NCBI GenBank assembly: GCA_963698255.1
Contig: CAVOQD010000026.1
Span: 1-64,000 of the forward strand
DNA length: 64,000 nucleotides
From: JAWKOK01 sp963698255
Lineage (GTDB): Bacteria; Chloroflexota; Anaerolineae; Caldilineales; Caldilineaceae
Reading direction: 5' to 3'
A model generated the notes under the pieces. The model saw only the letters and a list, made by a program, of their open reading frames with translations, searched no databases and was not told the DNA's origin. Position numbers and translations under genes: made by a program. Positions 54,087-64,000 of this stretch are shown one piece after another. The first letter of the stretch is position 1. Each line of letters starts with the position of its first letter.

Positions 54087-54220
54087 ATTTCATTCGGGTG
54101 TGTTCAAAATGAGTTGAGCATCTCAAGATCCTCCGGGAGGAGCATTGTGCATTGCCAGTTTGCCGTCATCACCCTCCCGGAGGATCGTTTCAACCGGTTT
54201 TGAACACACCCATTTCATTC
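54087..54220. mobile_element. MITE-like element with 14-bp terminal inverted repeats and 9-bp target duplication
   Basis: A 116-base element (54096-54211) begins with GGGTGTGTTCAAAA and ends with its exact complement. Inside each end a second inverted block (GATCCTCCGGGAGG, with short unlike stretches between) extends the pairing to about 45 bases per side. It is flanked on both sides by ATTTCATTC (54087-54095 and 54212-54220), a perfect 9-base direct repeat that fits a target-site duplication. No coding capacity. The size, structure and duplication are those of a miniature inverted-repeat transposable element moved by a transposase elsewhere; IS4- and IS1-type enzymes produce 9-base duplications, but the family is not assigned. 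Confidence 0.8.
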
Positions 54221-54270
54221 CGCCCAACTCCAAGACCATTCAAATAAGCCGACAATGAGGTCCAGTAGGC

Positions 54271-54315
54271 ACGCCCACGTGCCGGTCGCTCTCTGGAAGA
54301 GCCGCACGTGGGCGT
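54271..54315. repeat. Inverted repeat near the fumC end
   Basis: ACGCCCACGTGC and GCACGTGGGCGT are perfect 12-base arms around a 21-base loop that itself contains GCTCTCTGGAAGAGC, a smaller hairpin. It lies between the MITE and the fumC stop and might end fumC transcription, although no T-run follows on either strand. Confidence 0.55.
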
Positions 54316-54406
54316 ACTCACTGAACCCTATTTAATGGGGTCTTGTGCTTTTACCCTGGCTCACCCTTACGCTGTCATCTTGAAACCCGAATTTTCCCAC
54401 AAGAAT

Positions 54407-55795
<1,389 letters not shown>

Positions 55796-56219
55796 GGGTC
55801 TGCTCCTTGAAGGATATATCAAAAAAGTGGGAGTCAATTCCGATCAAAATTCAGCAGATAGCTGAACTGTGGTTTACCCGTCCAAAATGGACAGGCAGGG
55901 TCATATTTTCAGCGACCGTATTTTATCACCGGACGCCGACGAATGCACGTTCAAGGTCGTTCTTCGGTTACGGCTTCATTCTGATGTGGATGTCATATCC
56001 ACTTTCCCCTCCGATGCCTGTTTGACACCAGCCGCAAGCTTGCCTACAATCAAATTGTACCCAATTATGAACCAGCGCAGCAAAGAAAGCAGCGACCAAT
56101 CCTATCCAAAACGAATATAACAGCTACTGCTCCGTCTTTGACCGGCTCCATCTCAACATTGGCTGAACGCCAGGGTGGACTGTCCATGGAGCATGTACAA
56201 GCAGCGAGCCGGAGATACA
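55796..56219. other. Divergent region fumC / response regulator
   Basis: 424 bases with the two-component promoter at 56022-56050. GTCCAAAATGGAC near 55879-55891 is a small palindrome in the fumC leader. No gene is visible. Confidence 0.5.
56022..56050 (+). promoter_or_regulatory. Sigma70-type promoter of the two-component operon
   Basis: TTGACA (56022-56027), 17 bases, TACAAT (56045-56050). The leader to the response regulator start is about 165 bases. Confidence 0.8.
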
Positions 56220-56897
56220 ATGGCCGAACGCATTCTTGTTGTGGAGGACGATCGCCGCATTCGTGATCTCTTGCGACGCGGATTGATCTTCGAAGGCTAT
56301 ACGGTCGACACCGCGGAAGATGGCGAGGCCGCACTGCGCATTGCGCGGGAGCATCCGCCGGAAGCGGTTATTCTCGATCTCATGCTACCCGGAATCGATG
56401 GCCTGGAAGTCTGTCGTCGTTTGCGCAATGCGTCCAATGTGCCGATCCTGATACTGACGGCACGGGATACGGTGGCTGATCGTGTAGAGGGATTGGATGC
56501 CGGCGCCGATGACTATCTGGTCAAGCCATTCGCGTTTGATGAACTACTGGCCCGCTTGCGTGCCCTCTTCCGACGCCACCACATGGAAAGCGCACCGGAG
56601 ATCTACGACTACGCCGATCTTACCCTCGATCCGCGTACCCGCCAGGTCTTTCGGGGCGGCGATGAAATCCATCTCACAGCAAAAGAGTTTGATCTGCTTG
56701 AGTTCTTCATCCGTCACCCCAATCAGGTTTTGACTCGTGAGATGATCTACGAACATATCTGGGAGTATGATTTCGGCGGCGAGAGCAATATCATTGAGGT
56801 CTACGTGCGATATCTGCGTACAAAGCTGGAGGCTGGAGAAAGACCCCGGTTGATTCAGACGGTACGTGGCGTCGGATACGCGCTGAGAGAAGTCTAA
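56220..56897 (+). CDS. OmpR/PhoB-family response regulator
   Basis: 225 residues. The receiver domain has the acidic pocket (E9, D10, D11), the phosphorylated aspartate D53 in VILDLMLPG, T80 and K102 in YLVKPFAF. A winged helix (HLTAKEFDLLEFFIRHPNQVLTREMIYEHIWEYDF, then NIIEVYVRYLRTKLEAG) ends it. Sequence is closest in style to MprA/PrrA-type regulators. ATG 56220 has GGAG 6 bases before it. The paired kinase gene follows. Confidence 0.93.
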   Translation: MAERILVVEDDRRIRDLLRRGLIFEGYTVDTAEDGEAALRIAREHPPEAVILDLMLPGIDGLEVCRRLRNASNVPILILTARDTVADRVEGLDAGADDYLVKPFAFDELLARLRALFRRHHMESAPEIYDYADLTLDPRTRQVFRGGDEIHLTAKEFDLLEFFIRHPNQVLTREMIYEHIWEYDFGGESNIIEVYVRYLRTKLEAGERPRLIQTVRGVGYALREV

Positions 56898-56982
56898 GCA
56901 GCGGGCCGTCCGCCTCTGCCCTCTTACCTCTGTCTTAGATTGTATTCATGCAGCGGTAAACCGCTTAGCGTACCCTGTCTGT

Positions 56983-58569
56983 ATGACATCTCTCTATCTC
57001 GCGCCGTCTACCCATACATCCGCCTCAGCGCGACGCAACAAGCGACCGACTGAATCCGGCGGCCCAACACATGAGCCTGTTCAGCGCATGACAATTCGTC
57101 TTCGCCTTACATTCTGGTACACGGCCCTGCTTGGCACGACCCTGATTCTCTTCAGCGTTGTTGTCTATTCAGCGCTGGCCAACAATCTGCGGGCTCAAGT
57201 CGAACAGGACGCGGCCAGGCAGGCCAATGAAGTTGCCAGCGCGTTGACACAACAGTTGCAATTAGACGTCCTGATCGTCCGCAACAGTCCGACGCGCGTT
57301 CAGATTCCGGAGTTGGATTTCTTCGCCAGTGCATCAGGCGTGCAACTTGTCGGTCTGGACGGCATGATCCTCAAGCGTAGCAGCACCTTGGGGTCGACTG
57401 CCGTTCCGGAGTTTCGCACGGCATTGGGGCCGATCAGCGAACGACAAGAGCATGTTTACTATACAGATGTCGGGTCCGACACTCAGTTGCTCGTCTACAG
57501 CGTGCCGCTGATTACCGGTGATGCAGTCATCGGCGCGGTGCAGGTCATTAAGTCGGTGACCGCCGTGGACAATGCACTGCGCCAGATCAGCCGCTACCTG
57601 ATACTGGGTACTGCGCTCAGCTTGGTGTTGGCCGCTATCGTCGGCGCATTTCTGGCACGGCGAGCGCTTGCCCCCATCGACACCATTACAGAGACCGCCG
57701 GCGAGATCGCCAACACAAGGGATCTGGGGCAACGTCTGACCATCGCTGAAGACAGCAGCGAGGTCGGCCGCTTGGCAGCAACATTCAACGCCATGCTCGA
57801 TCACATCGAGCAGCTATTCGACACGCAGCAACGGTTGATCGCCGATGTAAGCCACGAATTGCGTACGCCGCTCACCACGGTTCAAGGCAACATCGAACTG
57901 CTACAGCGCATGGCCGTTTCGACCAACAATCGCGATGCAGCAATTTCGGAAGATCTGCTCAACGAAGTACTGGACGAGGTTGAAGCTGAGACATCACGCA
58001 TGAGCAAGATGATCAGCGACCTCTTGTTGATTGCCCAGGCCGACAGCGGCGTCCTCCAGATCCAGAAGGAAGCGGTCGAAATGGATACGCTGGTACTGGA
58101 TGTCTATCGCCAAGGTCAGAAGATCGCCGAGCGGCAGAAGGGGCCGGACGCACTGGAAATACATCTGGGCAGTGAAGATCAGGCGCTGGTCTGCGGAGAT
58201 CGGGAACGGTTGCGCCAACTACTGCTCAACTTGATGGACAACGCCATCAAGTATACGCCGGCCGGCGGCACTATCACCATCGGACTCAAGAACGTCGATG
58301 GCTGGGTACAGGTCTCTGTGGCCGACACAGGCATTGGCATCACGCCCGAAAACCAACAGTTGGTCTTCGAACGCTTTTACCGCACCGATAAGGCGCGCAG
58401 TCGGGAACTGGGCGGTAGTGGGCTGGGGCTTAGCATCGTGCAGTGGATTGCCACTGCACACGAAGGCTTTGTCACGGTCAAGAGTGAATTGAACGTAGGC
58501 AGCACATTCACGCTCTGCCTGCCGCTGGCGGATGAATCCGCCAATTCGTGCAACGGATCCTCTCTGTAG
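56983..58569 (+). CDS. Sensor histidine kinase, two-component partner
   Basis: 528 residues. Two membrane helices (about 42-65 and 205-225) enclose an extracytoplasmic sensor domain of about 140 residues; a HAMP domain (ARRALAPIDTITETAGEIANT), the HisKA box with H291 (DVSHELRTPLTTVQGN) and an HATPase_c domain (NLMDNAIKYTPAGG, VADTGIGITPENQQLVFERFYR, GGSGLGLSIV) follow. This is the MprB/BaeS-like layout. A later ATG at 57088 (MTIRLRLTFWY) would remove a charged N-terminal stretch and may be the real start. The two genes form an operon; the signal is unknown. Confidence 0.92.
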   Translation: MTSLYLAPSTHTSASARRNKRPTESGGPTHEPVQRMTIRLRLTFWYTALLGTTLILFSVVVYSALANNLRAQVEQDAARQANEVASALTQQLQLDVLIVRNSPTRVQIPELDFFASASGVQLVGLDGMILKRSSTLGSTAVPEFRTALGPISERQEHVYYTDVGSDTQLLVYSVPLITGDAVIGAVQVIKSVTAVDNALRQISRYLILGTALSLVLAAIVGAFLARRALAPIDTITETAGEIANTRDLGQRLTIAEDSSEVGRLAATFNAMLDHIEQLFDTQQRLIADVSHELRTPLTTVQGNIELLQRMAVSTNNRDAAISEDLLNEVLDEVEAETSRMSKMISDLLLIAQADSGVLQIQKEAVEMDTLVLDVYRQGQKIAERQKGPDALEIHLGSEDQALVCGDRERLRQLLLNLMDNAIKYTPAGGTITIGLKNVDGWVQVSVADTGIGITPENQQLVFERFYRTDKARSRELGGSGLGLSIVQWIATAHEGFVTVKSELNVGSTFTLCLPLADESANSCNGSSL

Positions 58570-58587
58570 AAAAAACCCTCTCTCAAA

Positions 58588-60258
58588 TCAGTTCAGTTCG
58601 GGTCGCTCTCCGTCGACCGGAAGTCCTACGAAAAAAGTCGTACCGCGTCCAACCTCGCTTCTGACCCAAATTTCGCCGCCATGGGCCTCGGCAATGGCAT
58701 TGCAGAGAAAGAGACCCAAGCCCGCTCCGGCAGTGTTGCGACGCAGCGTACTATCCACGCGATAGAAGCTCTCAAAAATATGGGGCAGCTCATCTTCGGG
58801 GATGCCGATGCCGCTATCGGCCACATAGACAACCACGCGTTGACCATCGCCATGGGGCGAGTCTTCGAGCCAGCCGCCGATCCGAATCTTTCCGCCGTCC
58901 GGAGAATATTTGATCGAATTCCCGACCAAGTTGTTCAACACCTGGCGCAGTCGCTCCTCATCTCCCCAGATCAGCGGCAGCGTTCCGGCAAAATCAAGTT
59001 CGATCTGGTGAATGGATGTCTGTGTGCGAAAGGCAGCCGCCACCTTGTCGGCCAATGCTTCTACGTCTACATCGGAAAAATCAAGCCGCAGACCGCTGGC
59101 CTGGATACGACTTGCATCCAGAAGATTGTTGATCAACGACTCAAGACGATCCGCCTCTTCTTCGATGATTTCAAGGCCCTGCTGAGCAGTCGCGGCATCC
59201 CACTCTGCATCTTTGCGCGCCAGCGTCTGGGCATAGCCTTTGATGAGGGCGACAGGCGTCTTCAACTCGTGGCTGATGATCGATGTGAACGTCGACTTGA
59301 TCTCCTCTTCCTCGCGGAAGCGCGTGATATCATAGACATTCACGATGATATTGACCAGGCGGCTCAACTCGTCGTAGATGGGGGTAAATGTAACGGACAA
59401 TGTCAGGCGTCGCCCGCCGGGGCGTGCCAAGTCACCTTCGCAACGCAAGTTTTCACTTTGGAAGAAGACGTCGAGATCAGAGCTCTCGCTGAGATCGTCG
59501 CCAACGATGTTATCAAGGACAAGCACTTCATTGTACGGCAAGCCTACGGCATTGGCCGGATCGATATCCAGCATGGCCGCCAGGGTCTGGTTGATAACAA
59601 TCACGCGCTGCTGGGTGTCGAGAATCATGATGCCGTCAGCACTATTCTGAATGATCGTGGCCAGACGGCTGCGCTCTGTTTCGAGTTGGTGGTACAGTTT
59701 GGCATTGCGGACTGCTACAGCCGCCTGGTTGGCGAATCCTTGCAACAACTGGGTGTCCATCTGAGTGAAGGCATATTCGCCCCTAAACAGATAGATTACA
59801 CCCAGAAGTTCGTCCTCGAAGAGCAGAGGAATGCCCACGACCTGGCCCAAAGGACCACCCAGTCGCTCTTCCACCATACGCACGCGTTCCTGAAGATCGA
59901 CGATGTGGGATTCAAACTCACCTTCATCAATTCCGTCGTAGGACGACTCGTCGATCTGAACGTAAGGCCCAACATCCAGCAGGGGTTCGAATGCGGGTAG
60001 GATCTCAGCCGGAATGTTGTAGGTTGCGCGAATCTGAAATCTTGGCAGCGCAATGGACGACGACTCAAACTCGGCATCATCCCGCTCCAACACAATCAAA
60101 CCGGCCCGGCAGCCGACCATTTCCGCCGCGCTGCTGAGGATCAATTCCAACAGGCTGGGCAATTCCAGGCGTTCCGTCATTGCGCGCGTGATACGCAACA
60201 AATATTCACGCTGGCGAAGCTGGTAGGTTGCGAGTAGTGCAGGTACATTCATGTCCAC
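58588..60258 (-). CDS. Soluble GAF-PAS sensor histidine kinase (orphan)
   Basis: 556 residues, no membrane helix. A GAF domain (about 35-190), a PAS domain (ERSRLATIIQNSADGIMILDTQQRVIVINQTLAAMLDID, from 195), a HisKA box with H330 (SIISHELKTPVALIKGYAQTL) and an HATPase_c domain (NNLVGNSIKYSPDGG, VADSGIGIPEDELPHIFESFYR, GAGLGLFLC) are in order. No response regulator lies on this strand nearby. The gene follows cdd by 18 bases, so it may be transcribed with the CNNM-cdd unit. Start ATG 60258 or 60252. Confidence 0.9.
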   Translation of the reverse strand: MDMNVPALLATYQLRQREYLLRITRAMTERLELPSLLELILSSAAEMVGCRAGLIVLERDDAEFESSSIALPRFQIRATYNIPAEILPAFEPLLDVGPYVQIDESSYDGIDEGEFESHIVDLQERVRMVEERLGGPLGQVVGIPLLFEDELLGVIYLFRGEYAFTQMDTQLLQGFANQAAVAVRNAKLYHQLETERSRLATIIQNSADGIMILDTQQRVIVINQTLAAMLDIDPANAVGLPYNEVLVLDNIVGDDLSESSDLDVFFQSENLRCEGDLARPGGRRLTLSVTFTPIYDELSRLVNIIVNVYDITRFREEEEIKSTFTSIISHELKTPVALIKGYAQTLARKDAEWDAATAQQGLEIIEEEADRLESLINNLLDASRIQASGLRLDFSDVDVEALADKVAAAFRTQTSIHQIELDFAGTLPLIWGDEERLRQVLNNLVGNSIKYSPDGGKIRIGGWLEDSPHGDGQRVVVYVADSGIGIPEDELPHIFESFYRVDSTLRRNTAGAGLGLFLCNAIAEAHGGEIWVRSEVGRGTTFFVGLPVDGERPELN

Positions 60259-60275
60259 GATTATCGCCCGCCGCT

Positions 60276-60662
60276 TTAGAGACTATCAGCAGAAAATGCA
60301 TCGGGCAGGAGCGCTTGCACGGATGTCGTGCGAAAGCCGCCATCAGCAGCCGCAATGTACACTTCCATCCCCGCCCCAAGTTCCGCCATCACCTGTCGAC
60401 AGATACCGCAAGGCGTCCCTCCGTCCCGCGTGGCCACTGCAATGGCCACAAAGTCACGCTGCCCATCGGCAATAGCGCTCGTCAGGGCAACTCGCTCGGC
60501 GCAGATAGTGGCCGGATATGAAGCGTTCTCCACATTGCAACCCACGTAAATAGCCCCGCCAACCGTCAACAGGGCTGCTCCAACCCGGTAGTTGCTATAG
60601 GGAGCATAGGCTCGTTCGCGGGCGCTTACGGCCCGATTAACCAACTCTTCTGCCGACACCAT
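60276..60662 (-). CDS. cdd: Cytidine deaminase
   Basis: 128 residues, the tetrameric zinc form: zinc cysteines in ICAERVAL and GICRQ, with the proton-shuttle glutamate of CAE. YAPYSNYRVGAALLT, CNVENASYPATICAER and GGTPCGICRQVM are signature blocks. It deaminates cytidine and deoxycytidine for pyrimidine salvage. ATG 60662 is chosen; the frame is open further upstream into the CNNM gene. It follows that gene closely, a common neighbourhood. Confidence 0.94.
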   Translation of the reverse strand: MVSAEELVNRAVSARERAYAPYSNYRVGAALLTVGGAIYVGCNVENASYPATICAERVALTSAIADGQRDFVAIAVATRDGGTPCGICRQVMAELGAGMEVYIAAADGGFRTTSVQALLPDAFSADSL

Positions 60663-60681
60663 CAGTAACGATCCTTTCGCT

Positions 60682-62031
60682 TCACGCCCCACCTTCCTTC
60701 TTCATCGGAAGGAAGCCGGCAATTTGGCTTTCAGTCGTTTGGTTTTCGCCGTTTTCAGAGGTCGTCTCCGAATAGGGAACTGAAGCTACCAAAGGTTCAA
60801 CGCGTACTTTGTCGATCCGACGACCATCAACAATGATGACCGTGAAGAGGAGTCCGGAATATTCGACTGAGTCCCCTTGTTCCGGCACCCGTCCCAAAAG
60901 GCTGTACATCAGGCCGCCGAGCGTATCTGCCTGCTCTTCCGGCAGTTCAATATCCAACAATTCGGCCAACGAGTCCACATCTAGACGCGCATTCATCAAA
61001 TATGAATTCGGACCAACGGGCTGGATATACTCATCCTCCACCGTATCATACTCGTCTTCAATCTCGCCGACGATCTCCTCTAGAATATCCTCGATGGTCA
61101 CCAGTCCGGCGGTGCCGCCATATTCATCAACTACAATGGACACGTGAACTCGCTGTTTCTGCATCTCGCGAAGCAAATTATTCAGTTTCTTGCTGACCGG
61201 CACATAGTAGGCCGGGCGCAGCAGTTCACGGATAGAGACATCTGTCTGACCATCACTCATACACTTCAGCAGATCTTTGGCATAGAGAAAACCGATGATT
61301 CTATCGATATCGCCTTCATAGATCGGAATCCGGCTGTGACCGGCGGCGATAATTATATCGAGTGCCTCACCCAACGGTGTCTCAACATTGATGGCAACCA
61401 TATCGATTCGGGGAACCATGACTTCTCGAACAACAGTTTCCTCCATGTCGAGGATGCTGGCAATCATCTGCCGCTCGGTCTCCTCGATCCCCTCTCCTTC
61501 CTCGCGGACGTTCAGAAGCAGGCGCAGTCCATCCTCGGTCAAGAAAATACTTTCGTCTCCGGAAACGGATTCTTCCTCACTAAACCGGGCGCCAGTCATC
61601 TGCAACAAAGCAGTCAAAGGGCGAAACAATTGCACTGTTAAGTAGAGCAGCGGCGAAAAACGCAGCGCGATTTTTTCAGATCGGTCTTGAATTATCGATC
61701 TTGCCAGCACTTTGATGAAGACCAATATGATCCATGTACCCAATGCCACCAATCCAAACTGAATGTAGTTCGGGAAATAGGTCCAGAGTGAGGCTATCGA
61801 AATGCCGGCCAGCAGGGTGCCTAAGGTTTTCACCGAAGCAAAGGTCAGCAGGAAGTGAGACGGAGTACCCACGATCATTTCCAAGCGATGGGCGTCCTTG
61901 TTGTCTTCCTCAGCGAGCTGGCGAATTCGACCGCGATTGAGATCGGCCAACGCGTATTCAGCCGCTGATGCCAATGCGACGAATATGAATGCGAGGAAAA
62001 GAACAAGAAACGATAACGGGCCGGGTTCCAC
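60682..62031 (-). CDS. CNNM/CorC-HlyC family membrane protein with CBS pair
   Basis: 449 residues. An N-terminal CNNM (DUF21) membrane domain with three or four helices (LSFLVLFLAFIFVALASAAEYALADLN) is followed by two CBS domains (MVPRIDMVAINVETPLGEALDIIIAAGHSRIPIYEGDIDRIIGFLYAKDLL; RVHVSIVVDEYGGTAGLVTIEDILEEIVGEIEDEYD) and a C-terminal CorC_HlyC domain (SLLGRVPEQGDSVEYSGLLFTVI). Members act in magnesium and cobalt homeostasis, probably exporting Mg2+; older annotation calls them haemolysins. It begins the cdd-kinase unit. Confidence 0.9.
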   Translation of the reverse strand: MEPGPLSFLVLFLAFIFVALASAAEYALADLNRGRIRQLAEEDNKDAHRLEMIVGTPSHFLLTFASVKTLGTLLAGISIASLWTYFPNYIQFGLVALGTWIILVFIKVLARSIIQDRSEKIALRFSPLLYLTVQLFRPLTALLQMTGARFSEEESVSGDESIFLTEDGLRLLLNVREEGEGIEETERQMIASILDMEETVVREVMVPRIDMVAINVETPLGEALDIIIAAGHSRIPIYEGDIDRIIGFLYAKDLLKCMSDGQTDVSIRELLRPAYYVPVSKKLNNLLREMQKQRVHVSIVVDEYGGTAGLVTIEDILEEIVGEIEDEYDTVEDEYIQPVGPNSYLMNARLDVDSLAELLDIELPEEQADTLGGLMYSLLGRVPEQGDSVEYSGLLFTVIIVDGRRIDKVRVEPLVASVPYSETTSENGENQTTESQIAGFLPMKKEGGA

Positions 62032-62102
62032 GGATTTCTCCTAATTTCCAGACCTGAGCCGCGGGTATTGCCAACGGCTCAGACCAAACGACGTTTCACA
62101 GA

Positions 62103-63469
62103 TTATCGACGATCTTTAGGCGGCTTCGCCGGCACGCCATAAACGAGTTGCTGCGGCTCGACATCCCGAGTTACGACGGAACCGGCTCCGGTCCTTACGC
62201 CCGCGCCAATATCCAGAGGCGCTACCAACATTGTGCCGCTGCCGATAAAGGATCCTGCACCGATGTGGGTCGGGTACTTATGGCGCCCGTCATAGTTGCA
62301 CGTTACGGTGCCGGCTCCGATGTTGACATCGGCTTCGACGGTCGTATCGCCAATGTAGCTGAAGTGCCCCATCTTGACACCGGGACTCAGATAGCTGTTC
62401 TTGACCTCGCCGAAATTGCCCATATGGGCGCCCTCGCCCAGGTGGGCCCCCTTCCGCAGGTGTCCAAAGGGTCCGATCTCACTCCCCCGCTCCATGATTG
62501 CCTGTTCGATAACCGAATAGGTCACGCGGCAGTTGTCGCCGATCTCACTGTCCACAATCTGCGAATTGGGGCCGATGGAAGCATCCAAGCCAATCGTGGT
62601 TGCGCCTTGCAGAATCGTCCCCGGCAGGATGACCGTATCTTGCCCAATCGACACAGCGTCCTCGATCAGCGTCGAAGCCAGGATCGACAATGGTCACGCC
62701 ATTCATCATGTGCCGTTCCAGAATGCGTTGACGCAGCACCGCAGTTGCCTCAGCCAGATGAACTCGCGTATTCACGCCATTCAAATCGTCCGGCGGAGCG
62801 TCCAAAGAGACGATACGTTTGCCCTGCTGCACGCCCAAGCCCACCATATCGGTGAGATAGTACTCACCTTTCGGGCTGACCGCCAATTTGGACAAATTAT
62901 CCCACAGCCAGGCGGCATCAAAACAGTAGACGCCCGGGTTGAGTTCTCGGATCGCCAATTGCTCGGGCGTGCAGTCAGGCTCTTCGACAATCGCAGCGAT
63001 CTCGCCATTTTCATCGCGCACAATGCGGCCAAACCCCTGTGGATCGTCGCGCGTTACCGTCAGCATCGCCACGGCAAGATCACCTTGTTGTCGTGCTTCA
63101 GCAAAGAGGTCGACCAATGATCTGAGGGTGTCGGCCCGAAGGAGCGGCATATCACCGTACGTCACAAGGACAGCATCTGCACCGCCGTCGGCTCCGTTTC
63201 CTGCATGTGGACCCGCCTGCATAACGGCATGACCGGTACCGAGCAGTTCGCTCTGAACGGCGTAGGTTGCCCGCTCACCAAGGTGTCCAGTCACCAGTTC
63301 ACTGCCATGGCCGACTACCACGATTGGAGTCGATGAACTGACCGAATCTGCGGCAAGCACCGCCCACTCGATCATGGGACGCCCCAGAATTGAATGCATC
63401 ACTTTGGGCAAGGATGATTTCATGCGCGTTCCATAGCCTGCCGCCAAAACTAATCGATGTTACATTCAT
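62103..63469 (-). CDS. glmU: Bifunctional GlmU: N-acetylglucosamine-1-phosphate uridyltransferase / glucosamine-1-phosphate acetyltransferase (two frameshifts)
   Basis: Makes UDP-GlcNAc for peptidoglycan in two steps. The uridyltransferase domain has VLAAGYGTRMKSSLPK, GDMPLL and the YYLTDMV segment. The C-terminal left-handed beta-helix acetyltransferase domain shows hexapeptide repeats and HLRKGAHLGEGAHMGNFGEVKNS, NIGAGTVTCNYDG. Domains are in different frames: an extra base near 62680 splits them, and an extra A near 63452 separates the ATG 63469 (MNVTSI) from LAAGYG. Removing both gives 454 residues, the normal length. Without correction the acetyltransferase frame runs 62103-62690. Confidence 0.93.
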
Positions 63470-63920
63470 GCCTTTTTTCTCGCTATTATGGATTGTGTGA
63501 AACGCAGGATCGCGTTATTGAAGGAAACTGCGCTTGATGTGTCAATGTGGCGGCGGCGACAAGATTATGGCGACTGGTGACTGTTTACAATTCCCAAGCG
63601 TATTGAAAGGAACGAAAAAAAAGACAGACGCGAGAGGAATTCCTCAACGCAATCTGCCTATTACCTATCTCTTTATATTCAGTTGATTCTGCTTTAGTTC
63701 AAGACGGTCAACCTTGCGATTGACCGAATTCGGCGGGCTTTCATCATCCATCTATAACTTTAGAGATATCAACTCAATGCTATGCCCAAACATTCGGCAC
63801 AAACTGTTCGCCGATTTTCTGCTAAGATTCTACCATGATAGCATCAGCTTCGCAATATCCATCTTTGGCGTGTTGTAGAGGTGTAGTATTGTCAGAAAAG
63901 CAGGTAACAAAAAAGAGTTT
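63470..63920. other. Intergenic region between 5S rRNA and glmU
   Basis: About 450 bases. CGGTCAA and TTGACCG (63705-63726) form a small hairpin in the 3' trailer of the rRNA transcript, and a T-run on the minus strand at 63906-63916 just after the 5S may stop transcription. No gene is seen. Confidence 0.5.
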
Positions 63921-64000
63921 TGTTGGCAATGGTCTACTCTCGCATACAGTTGCCCATACACTACCATCGACGCTGGTGGACTTAACTGCCGGGTTCGGGA
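63921..64000 (-). rRNA. rrf: 5S ribosomal RNA, 3' part (cut by the window end)
   Basis: The minus strand reads TCCCGAACCCGGCAGTTAAG at the very edge, then CCAGCGTCGATGGTAGT, then GCGAGAGTAGACCATTGCCA. These are the loop B/C, helix III-V and 3' stem of bacterial 5S rRNA. About 80 of roughly 115 bases are inside. The 5' part, and probably 23S and 16S rRNA, lie to the right. Confidence 0.9.

Noticed and set aside
54271..54315. Second MITE next to the first.
   Set aside because: No flanking direct repeat and no similarity to the ends of the 54096-54211 element; it is better read as a gene-end hairpin.
58681..60000. 439-codon plus-strand frame opposite the GAF-PAS kinase.
   Set aside because: Antisense shadow of a kinase with all expected motifs.

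Overview
The window reads as one stretch of a bacterial chromosome, most likely from a Chloroflexota species of the Caldilinea/Anaerolinea type. That placement is an inference from protein character: a stand-alone type 2 tryptophan synthase beta, an exosortase/EpsI pair, a zinc-ribbon S14, a lipobox YidC, and a CarH/LitR-like regulator beside a CRP-type regulator. No marker was searched against a database.

Left part (1-9.9 kb): a decayed LuxR/MalT-type regulator, a membrane-anchored Cas4-like nuclease, a broken AraC-Ogt repair gene, an exosortase block (exosortase, EpsI, NTF2-like lipoprotein, M50-like membrane protease), trpB2, trxA, transaldolase and a MoCF-domain protein. Middle (10-33.5 kb, all minus strand): an almost unbroken ribosomal superoperon. 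In transcription order it is rpsL-rpsG-fusA-tuf, then rpsJ-rplC-rplD-rplW-rplB-rpsS-rplV-rpsC-rplP-rpmC-rpsQ-rplN-rplX-rplE-rpsN-rpsH-rplF-rplR-rpsE-rpmD-rplO-secY-adk-map-rpmJ-rpsM-rpsK-rpsD-rpoA-rplQ-truA-rplM-rpsI. infA is not at its usual place between map and rpmJ. Next (33.8-39.7 kb) come a lipoprotein, an HTH regulator, priA and a Ser-rich membrane protein.

From 40 to 46 kb lies the replication-origin-type set rpmH-rnpA-yidD-yidC-jag, a PfkB kinase and parA-parB, without dnaA. From 47.3 to 50.5 kb is the most interesting locus. It holds a MerR-type B12 photoreceptor-like regulator (CarH/LitR) that keeps the cobalamin-ligand residues, a prenyl-synthetase-like protein that has lost its catalytic aspartates, and a CRP/FNR regulator. 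A long perfect inverted repeat lies across the predicted promoter of the first gene. The set recalls the LitR/LdrP light-control module of Thermus. Right part (51-64 kb): rho with a long leader, a LysM-M23 peptidase, a MITE-like element with a 9-bp target duplication, fumC, an OmpR-type two-component pair, an orphan sensor kinase, cdd, a CNNM/CorC protein, glmU and the 3' part of a 5S rRNA at the edge.

At least a dozen genes, including essential ones (rplP, priA, yidC, parB, glmU), carry single-base frameshifts. Most become full-length family members when one base is removed. This points to residual insertion errors in the assembly rather than gene death, and coordinates of those genes are given as the joined span.
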